Part shown: one piece after another, positions 40,801 to 46,168 of the stretch
Numbering within the stretch: the stretch's first letter is position 1
Layout: the number at the start of each line of letters is the position of its first letter
Assembly (NCBI GenBank): GCA_004298505.1
Contig: SCRO01000078.1
Coordinates: 1-46,168 of the forward strand
Length of the DNA stretch: 46,168 nucleotides
Source of the DNA: Rhodanobacter sp.
Lineage (GTDB): Bacteria; Pseudomonadota; Gammaproteobacteria; Xanthomonadales; Rhodanobacteraceae
Reading direction: 5' to 3'
Translations under genes and position numbers: made by a program
The notes under the pieces: generated by a model
Databases searched by the model: none
Seen by the model: the letters and a program-made list of their open reading frames with translations, nothing else
What the model was told of the DNA's origin: nothing

Positions 40801-42912
40801 TCAGGCTCGATGGCGATCGAGCAGCCATTGCTGAGCCGAATGCGCTGGCGCGTCGCTCGGGGTGGCGCGCTGGTACTGGCCGCTGGCGTCCAGCAACCAC
40901 GCCTGCACGTTGTCGTCGAGATAGTTTTGCAGCGTTTCGTGGAATATGCGCTTGGCCAGGTGGGAGTCGAGAACGGGAAAACATGCCTCGACCCGGCGCA
41001 GCAGGTTGCGCTCCATCCAGTCGGCGGACGAGCAGTAGAGCTCTGCGTCGCCGGCATTGGCAAACCAGTACACGCGGCTGTGCTCGAGAAAGCGACCCAG
41101 TATGGAACGCACGCGGATGTGTTCCGACACGCCGGGCAAACCGGGGCGCAGGATGCAGGCGCCGCGTACGATCAGATCGATCTCGACGCCTGCACAGGAA
41201 GCGCGGTAAAGCGTCTCGATCATGGAAGGTTCGTTCAGCGCGTTCATGCGCGCGACGATGCGGGCGGGCTTGCCCGCGCGGGCGTGGGCCATTTCGCGCT
41301 CGACCAGTGACAGCAATCCGGGGTGCAGGCTGAACGGTGATTCAAGCAGATACTGCAGTTCGATCAGCGGCCCGAAACTGCACAGCTGCTGGAAAATCGT
41401 GCCGACGTCCGCGCAAATGCCGGCATCTCGCGTCATCAACCCCACGTCGGTGTAAAGACGGCCGGTGGCCTGGTGGTAATTGCCGGTGGACAGGTGGGCA
41501 TAACGCTGAAGCACACCGTGTTCACGGCGCACGATCAGTAGCATCTTCGCGTGGGTCTTGTAGCCGACGACGCCGTACACGACCTGCACGCCGGCCTCCT
41601 GCAGGCGGTCGGCCAGGCGGATATTCGCCTCCTCGTCGAAGCGCGCACGCAACTCGACGACTACCGTGACTTCCTTGCCCGATCGGGCGGCGTCGGCGAG
41701 GTATCCGACCAGGGGCGAATCCTCGTCGACGCGATAGAGCGTCTGCCGGATCGAGAGCACGTCATTGTCGGTGCTGGCGTTGCGCAGCAGTTCGAGAACC
41801 GGGGTGAATGATTCGAACGGATGATGCAGCATCAGATCGCCTTGGCTGATCGTTTCGAAGATGCTGGTGTCCGACGTGAAGGGTGCGGGAATGATCGGCG
41901 CGAATGCGGGAAATTTCAGGTCTGGGCGATCGACGATGTCGTACACCGCCGACACGCGATGAAGATTGACCGGGCCTGCGCACAGATACACGTCCGCCTC
42001 CTTGAGCCCGAAGTTGAGCAGCAGCAGCTGCCGAATATCGGGCATGCAGTCCTCGTCGAGTTCGAGACGTACCGCGTCGGCAAAACCGCGCTGGCGCAGT
42101 TCCAGGCTCAGCATCCGTACCAGACTCTGTGTGTCATCGTCTTCGAGTTCGAGCTCCGAATCGCGCGTCACGCGGAACTGGCAGACGTCCCGGATTTCCA
42201 TGCCCGGAAACATGGCGTCGGCGAATTTCTCGAGCAGGGTGGACAGGAACACGAATTGCCAAGGCGCATCGGCGACGCTCGATGGCATGCGTATCACGCG
42301 CGGCAGTGAGCGGGGCGCGCGCACCACCGCAACGTTGCCTTCGCGGGCGAAGGCATCCTCACCGTGCAGCACTACCGCAACATTGAGGCTCTTGTTGAGA
42401 ATGCGCGGAAAAGGATGGGCCGAACTCAACCCCAGGGGCGACAGCACCGGAAGAATCTCGTCCTGAAAATGTTGCCGCGCCCAGCGCAGCTGCGCAGGCG
42501 ACCACTGGGTGCTGTCGCTGAAAACAATGCCTTCATGAGCCAGCGCCGGCCGCAGTTCGTCGTTCCATGTTTCGTACTGCGCATGCACCAGCCGGGTCGC
42601 ACGTTCGCGCACCTGTTCAAGCACGTCGCTCAACGGCAGGCCGTCCGGGCCGGGCCGCGCGTCGCCATAGGTGATCCAGTGCCTGAGGCTGGCCACGCGC
42701 ACCTCGAAGAATTCGTCGAGGTTGCGCACGGAGATGCACAGGAAGTGCAAGCGTTCCAGCAGCGGTACCGATGCCGCGCGCGCCTGCGCCAGCACCCTGA
42801 AATTGAATTCGAGCGCGGAAAGCTCGTAGTTGAGGTAAAGCTCCGGTGCCTGAAAGTCGACGCTGGCCGGTTCTGGCACCGCTTCTTGCGCTGCGATTGC
42901 AGGATTCGTCAT
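40801..42912 (-). CDS. ppk: Polyphosphate kinase 1
   Basis: PPK1 of ~703 aa, which makes inorganic polyphosphate from ATP at the inner membrane. The N domain opens FQAPELYLNYELSALEFNFRVL; the C1/C2 domains hold the autophosphorylated His454 in VVGYKTHAKMLLIVRRE and RYAHLSTGNYHQATGRLYTD. ELRARFDEEANIRLADRLQE (~430) and IDLIVRGACILRPGLPGVSE are also canonical. I place the start at the ATG at 42912; a GTG at 43008 with a close AGGTGG would add 32 low-complexity residues. The usual partner ppx is not in the window. Downstream is a remnant of an outer-membrane protein, upstream a broken PAP2 gene on the same strand. Confidence 0.95.
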   Translation of the reverse strand: MTNPAIAAQEAVPEPASVDFQAPELYLNYELSALEFNFRVLAQARAASVPLLERLHFLCISVRNLDEFFEVRVASLRHWITYGDARPGPDGLPLSDVLEQVRERATRLVHAQYETWNDELRPALAHEGIVFSDSTQWSPAQLRWARQHFQDEILPVLSPLGLSSAHPFPRILNKSLNVAVVLHGEDAFAREGNVAVVRAPRSLPRVIRMPSSVADAPWQFVFLSTLLEKFADAMFPGMEIRDVCQFRVTRDSELELEDDDTQSLVRMLSLELRQRGFADAVRLELDEDCMPDIRQLLLLNFGLKEADVYLCAGPVNLHRVSAVYDIVDRPDLKFPAFAPIIPAPFTSDTSIFETISQGDLMLHHPFESFTPVLELLRNASTDNDVLSIRQTLYRVDEDSPLVGYLADAARSGKEVTVVVELRARFDEEANIRLADRLQEAGVQVVYGVVGYKTHAKMLLIVRREHGVLQRYAHLSTGNYHQATGRLYTDVGLMTRDAGICADVGTIFQQLCSFGPLIELQYLLESPFSLHPGLLSLVEREMAHARAGKPARIVARMNALNEPSMIETLYRASCAGVEIDLIVRGACILRPGLPGVSEHIRVRSILGRFLEHSRVYWFANAGDAELYCSSADWMERNLLRRVEACFPVLDSHLAKRIFHETLQNYLDDNVQAWLLDASGQYQRATPSDAPAHSAQQWLLDRHRA

Positions 42913-43059
42913 GGGCTCGGTCTTGTTGGCGGCAACTGCCGGTACTGCAGGGGAACAGGCTGCGACGGGCCGGTGGGGATATCCATTGGAACGCCGCTGC
43001 ATGACCACCTGATGACTATCGCCGCAGACTTCCCGCGAAGCTGTTTCAGCGGCGATGGC

Positions 43060-43633
43060 TCACCTTTGCAGCGTGGCAACCAGCAGGGGATCGCTCCACA
43101 TTGAGCCCACACCAAGCAGCGTGCCGAGCGCGGCGCCGGCGAATACGTCGGTCGGATAGTGCAGCCCCAATATCACTCGCGACATCGCCACCAGCACCGC
43201 GAACAGAATCAGCGGCAGCGTCAACACCGGAAACGAGTTGGCGGCGACGATGCCGAAGCTCACCGCATGTAGCGTATAGCCGGAAGGGAAACTGTATTCG
43301 TCCAATGGTGCAGCGCGAGCAACCACACCGGCGAGCACGCAGAACGGCCGCAATCGACGCGTTCGACGCTTCAGCGTCCTGTACAAGATCCACGCGACGA
43401 TGCCGGTGGCCAGCATTTGCAGTGCGGTGTGCAGGCCGCGTTTGCCGGCACCTGCCGCCACCTGCCGCCAGCGCGGCCATCAGACCGTACCAGAGCCAGC
43501 CGTCTCCGAGCCGACTGACCATAGTGAAAGTCCGATGCACGACCGGTCGTGCAGCCCAGCGACTCGCCACATGGCAAAGCAGGGGATCCCATACCCATCG
43601 TGGACGCTCAGGCGACGGCGCGGAGATGGTCAT
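43060..43633 (-). pseudogene. PAP2 phosphatase gene broken by a 10-bp tandem duplication
   Basis: From an ATG at 43633 the frame reads DPLLCHVASRWAARPVVHRT and WLWYGLMAALAAG. At 43451-43470 the decamer CCTGCCGCCA (plus strand) occurs twice in perfect tandem; removing one copy joins the frame to AGKRGLHTALQMLATGIVAW… and gives a protein of ~187 aa. The acid phosphatase motifs are K-x6-RP (KRRTRRLRP), PSG (FPSGYTLHA; relatives have PSGH, so the His is replaced by Tyr) and SR-x5-H-x3-D (SRVILGLHYPTD). The start overlaps the end of the glycosyltransferase gene by 26 nt, so the two formed an operon. The frameshift removes the whole active site. Confidence 0.82.
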
Positions 43634-44753
43634 CGGGATATCCGCGTACCAGTGCGTGCAGCAGGCTGTCGAGCCCGGCGATCGCCGCATCTGGCGGGCA
43701 GCGTTGGGCGGCGCGCCGAGCGTTGACACCCAGTAGCCGGCGTGTGTCGGGGTCCACGCCGAGTTGGTAAGCAGAGCTGATGAAACCACGCGTGTCCGTC
43801 GTCGGCACGACCAGCCCGGCGATGCCGTTGGCAACGTGTTCCTGCGCCGCCGCATGGTCGAAGGCGACCAGCGCCAGGCCCGACGCCAGGGCCTCCAGCA
43901 CCACATTGCCGAAGGTCTCCGACAGACTCGGAAACACGAACAGATCCGCGCTGGCGTAGTGCACGGCCAGCTCCGTGTCGCGCTTCGTGCCGACGAACAA
44001 TACGTCCGGACAAGCGACCGCCAGGGCCTCGCGCTGGGGGCCGTCGCCGACCAGCACGATGCGCGCGCCAGGTATCCGCGCGTGCACGGCACGGAAAGCC
44101 TGCACGGCGAGGCCGAGATTTTTTTCGGCGGCGATCCGGCCGACGCACAACAATACCGGGGCATCGTCGTGCACGCCCCAGCTCCTGCGCAAGGCCAGGT
44201 CGCGACGTTCTGGCGAGAACAGCCGGGCATCGACGCCGCGGCGCAGTTTGCGCACGTGACTGATGCCGGCATTCGTCAGTTCGGTCTGCAAGGCCCTGGT
44301 CGAAACCAGGGTCATTTGCGCGCGTCGATGAAAGCGAAGCAGGTGTGCGCGCACGAGCGGCGCCAGAAGTCCGATACCGTAGTGCGCGGCGTAGTCGTGG
44401 AAGCGCGTGTGAAACCCCGACACGACGGGTATATCCAAGGCGTTGGCCGTGCGCATCGCCGAAGCACCCAGCGGCCCTTCTGTCGCGATGTATATCGCGT
44501 GGGGCCGCTGCGCGATCCAGCGACTGCGCAATGCGTTACCAGCGGGCAGGCCGAACTGCATGCTCGGATAGCGCGGCATGGCTACGCCACGGGCACACAC
44601 CAGGCCAACCTTGCCATCGTGGCCGTTTGCACCCGGGCGTACCACTTCGACTTCGAAATCGCGAGCAGCCAGTCCCTCGGCGAGGGTACGCACGGTGAGG
44701 GCGACGCCATTTACCTGGGGTGGCCAGGTTTCCGTAACGAAGGTGATTCGCAT
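43608..44753 (-). CDS. Glycosyltransferase, GT4 family
   Basis: A 381-aa GT-B fold enzyme. The acceptor domain begins MRITFVTETWPPQVNGVALT (family start), with GFHTRFHDYAAHYG (~131-144) typical of MgtA/alpha-mannosyltransferase-like GT4 members. The donor domain has LLCVGRIAAEKNLGLAV (~205-221) and the E-x7-E motif in SLSETFGNVVLEALASGLALVA (~290-311). The frame is open to 44873, but the ATG at 44753 has GGGAGA in front and the correct N-terminus. It probably glycosylates a lipid or polyprenyl carrier in the envelope; the sugar and acceptor are unknown. It was co-transcribed with the PAP2 gene, which is now broken. Confidence 0.88.
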   Translation of the reverse strand: MRITFVTETWPPQVNGVALTVRTLAEGLAARDFEVEVVRPGANGHDGKVGLVCARGVAMPRYPSMQFGLPAGNALRSRWIAQRPHAIYIATEGPLGASAMRTANALDIPVVSGFHTRFHDYAAHYGIGLLAPLVRAHLLRFHRRAQMTLVSTRALQTELTNAGISHVRKLRRGVDARLFSPERRDLALRRSWGVHDDAPVLLCVGRIAAEKNLGLAVQAFRAVHARIPGARIVLVGDGPQREALAVACPDVLFVGTKRDTELAVHYASADLFVFPSLSETFGNVVLEALASGLALVAFDHAAAQEHVANGIAGLVVPTTDTRGFISSAYQLGVDPDTRRLLGVNARRAAQRCPPDAAIAGLDSLLHALVRGYPDDHLRAVA

Positions 44754-44861
44754 GCCTGGTCTCCCGTCGGAACTGGCGCTGATCTTCGCGCTGGCGTGTT
44801 GCACCCACGCGACCGGAGCATGACATCTGCGTGTGCTTCCTCCATCAATGAGGCGGATCCG

Positions 44862-44893
44862 GCAGCGCGTCATAAGAGCAGCGCGTCATAAGA
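44862..44893. repeat. Perfect 16-bp tandem duplication
   Basis: GCAGCGCGTCATAAGA occurs twice without a spacer (44862-44877, 44878-44893) upstream of the glycosyltransferase. It belongs to the same type of short duplication seen in the kdpD and PAP2 remnants. Confidence 0.9.
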
Positions 44894-45027
44894 TCTGTCT
44901 GCCACCGTCTCGACATCACGATGGACAGCTGGACGGTGTTTAGCGGGTGCCTGAGCTCCCAGGCAATGTCCGCGTGTGGCGGTGAGGATTCTGCGGTCGC
45001 ACTTGCCTGAAAAAATACCTGGCGCAT
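44890..45027 (-). pseudogene. Possible histidine kinase scrap
   Basis: The minus-strand frame contains DIAWELRHPLNTVQLSIVM, similar to the H-box of sensor kinases (HELRNPLNT-Q). The H expected before ELR is replaced by W and only ~20 codons are alike. No other kinase motif is present. A weak call based on one motif. Confidence 0.3.
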
Positions 45028-45124
45028 GTCATTGGCTTGTCATGCTGCATCGGCAAACTGCACCTGCCTGTCCTGACTCCCCTCGATGGCAAGGCACCTT
45101 GGAGACGCCGCTCTCTCCTCTCCC

Positions 45125-45338
45125 CAAATCGGCCCACGGCGTGGATTGGTTCCACGCCGTCTTTTTTGGTGCGCCAGGCATGGCGCGTAGCGGCGAGCCT
45201 CGCTTCATCACGGCGCGTTGGCTTGATTCCCGGCTTGTCGTGTTCGCATGGACGCCACGCGGCGGCGCACGACGCATTATCAGTATGAGGCAGTGCCATG
45301 AGCGCGAAGCGAAAAGACTCCAACGCCATCTCGCATGA
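45125..45338 (+). pseudogene. BrnT-type toxin gene lacking its N-terminus
   Basis: The frame that stops at 45338 encodes HGVDWFHAVFFGAPGM, EPRFITARWLDSRLVVFAWT and GGARRIISMRQCHEREAKRL. This is the body of a BrnT ribonuclease toxin (relatives have KHGVDF-DA, RFI-G, RLVVV-T-RG, RIISAR). The usual beginning (F-WD--K---N--KHG) is missing: upstream codons are unrelated and there is no suitable start. It overlaps brnA by 41 nt in the normal toxin-first order. The toxin is therefore probably inactive. A strong terminator-like hairpin lies inside this stretch. Confidence 0.55.
45136..45167 (+). terminator. Terminator-like hairpin inside the brnT remnant
   Basis: ACGGCGTGG / CCACGCCGT, a perfect 9-bp stem with a 7-nt loop, followed by CTTTTTT. 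It has every mark of a rho-independent terminator, yet the same bases read as the BrnT motif HGVDWFHAVFF. One of the two readings may be fortuitous. Confidence 0.6.
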
Positions 45339-45573
45339 CCCGGAGACCCCGCCGGAGATCACGGATGCCTGGATCGCCGAGGCCGACTTGTATCACGGTG
45401 AGAAGCTGGTCAGCCGGGGGCGTCCCAAGCTCGCCAGTCCACGTCAGCTCTTGTCCCTGCGCTTGCCACCCAAGGTCATTGAGCGCTCGCGGGCTACGGG
45501 GCCTGGCTGGCAAACACGCATGGCTGACGCCCTGGAAAAGTCGGCGCCCAAGCCACGGCGAGTTGCTGGCTGA
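45298..45573 (+). CDS. brnA: BrnA-type antitoxin
   Basis: A 91-aa antitoxin. The N-terminus is charged and flexible (SAKRKDSNAISHDPETPPEI), followed by TDAWIAEADLYHGEKLV and the ribbon-helix-helix RQLLSLRLPPKVIERSRATG and GWQTRMADALEK, which is the BrnA signature. It normally dimerises, represses the brnTA promoter and blocks the BrnT RNase. The ATG at 45298 overlaps the toxin frame, as in other brnTA operons. With brnT truncated, brnA is an orphan antitoxin; it could still neutralise a related toxin or regulate its own remnant promoter. prfC begins ~150 nt downstream. Confidence 0.85.
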   Translation: MSAKRKDSNAISHDPETPPEITDAWIAEADLYHGEKLVSRGRPKLASPRQLLSLRLPPKVIERSRATGPGWQTRMADALEKSAPKPRRVAG

Positions 45574-45726
45574 CAACCCGACCCAGCGCACGCCGTGCCG
45601 GCCCTGCTGCTTTCAGGCGTTGCGGGTCAGCTTCTGGCCGTTATGGACACGGCAGAACGAGTCGAATCAGCCTACATCGCCATCCACGCTACAATTGACG
45701 GTTCGCCCTCCCATCGATCCGCCTGC

Positions 45727-46168
45727 ATGCCCTCGCACCTCCAGGAAACCCGCCGCCGCCGCACCTTCGCCATCGTCAGCCACCCTGACGCGGGCAAGAC
45801 CACGCTGACCGAAAAGCTGCTGCTGTTCGGCGGCGCGATCCAGATGGCCGGGTCGGTGAAGAGCCGCAAGACGTCGCGGCATGCCACCTCCGACTGGATG
45901 GCGCTGGAGAAGGAGCGCGGCATTTCGGTGACCTCGTCGGTGATGCAGTTTCCGTACGAGGACAAGATCGTCAACCTGCTCGACACGCCGGGACACGCGG
46001 ACTTCTCCGAGGACACCTACCGTGTGCTGACCGCGGTGGATTCGGCGTTGATGGTGATCGACTGCGCCAAGGGCGTGGAGGAGCGCACGATCAAGCTGAT
46101 GGAGGTGTGCCGCCTGCGCGACACGCCGATCATGACCTTCATCAACAAGCTCGACCGCGAGGGCCGCT
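45727..46168 (+). CDS. prfC: Peptide chain release factor 3 (partial, runs off the edge)
   Basis: First 147 codons of RF3, the GTPase that removes RF1/RF2 from the ribosome after termination. G1 is [20 protein letters not shown] (18-37), followed by the RF3-specific [20 protein letters not shown], switch [14 protein letters not shown]3 [14 protein letters not shown] and G4 NKLD near the end. These differ clearly from EF-G (fusA2 at 32856). The ATG at 45727 gives the normal N-terminus. A TACAAT hexamer at 45690-45695 may be the -10 element. The gene continues beyond the window. Confidence 0.96.
   Translation, partial: MPSHLQETRRRRTFAIVSHPDAGKTTLTEKLLLFGGAIQMAGSVKSRKTSRHATSDWMALEKERGISVTSSVMQFPYEDKIVNLLDTPGHADFSEDTYRVLTAVDSALMVIDCAKGVEERTIKLMEVCRLRDTPIMTFINKLDREGR

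Noticed and set aside
43451-43470. Programmed frameshift in the PAP2 gene
   Set aside because: There is no slippery heptamer or downstream pseudoknot; a perfect 10-bp duplication explains the shift. Phase variation by repeat number remains possible.

Overview
The window looks like chromosome of a GC-rich gammaproteobacterium of the Xanthomonadales, most likely Rhodanobacteraceae (Rhodanobacter, Dyella or a relative). The reasons are high GC, the gene orders thyA-folA-mutT, pilD-coaE and metX-metB-hom, a stand-alone second EF-G, and short REP-like palindromes between genes. The assignment comes from recognising families by eye, not from a search.

Layout. 1-2.2 kb: an open frame running off the left edge, a metallophosphoesterase, then ssb. 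2.4-5.9 kb: a DedA-rhodanese fusion, an MFS transporter and divergent ispB with a terminator. 6.1-9.2 kb: a tight yceI / cytochrome b561 / yceI / GTPase cluster. 9.3-17.3 kb: a glutaredoxin-like protein, sdaA and a complete lactate-use cluster (dld-lldD-lldP, divergent lldR, two LldR-type operators). This cluster lies between the real 3' end of sdaA and a second, 96% identical copy of that end, followed by a broken HigA-type antitoxin gene. This is the clearest sign of an inserted block.

17.3-20.9 kb: mutT, folA, thyA, then divergent pilD-coaE. 20.9-24.6 kb is a graveyard: a headless XRE regulator, a type III modification gene with a large internal deletion and a stop codon, an apparently intact higBA pair, and a res gene that is still open but lacks its helicase core. 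24.7-27.8 kb: an APC permease and an AsmA-like protein. 28-31.7 kb: the methionine operon metX-metB-hom behind a SAM-I riboswitch and a tandem array of Met-box-like 8-mers. 31.9-35.0 kb: a PF10014 amino-acid dioxygenase and fusA2.

35.2-36.6 kb holds remains of potassium uptake (kup, kdpD). 36.7-39.1 kb: a succinyl/acetyl-CoA transferase and mntP behind a yybP-ykoY manganese riboswitch. 39.2-45.6 kb: an M20 peptidase scrap, a YncE-like beta-propeller, an outer-membrane protein tail, ppk1, a PAP2 gene broken by a 10-bp duplication, a GT4 glycosyltransferase, a kinase scrap, and a brnT remnant with intact brnA. The window ends inside prfC.

Two themes run through the window. First, many genes are decaying, by internal deletion (mod, res, kup) or by perfect 10-16 bp tandem duplications (kdpD, PAP2, a spacer). 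Second, housekeeping operons carry clear RNA or operator control: SAM for methionine, Mn2+ for manganese export, lactate for lld. I did not find a convincing unknown defence or mobile system. The least understood intact gene is the PF10014 dioxygenase. No rRNA, tRNA, CRISPR array or intact insertion sequence was seen.
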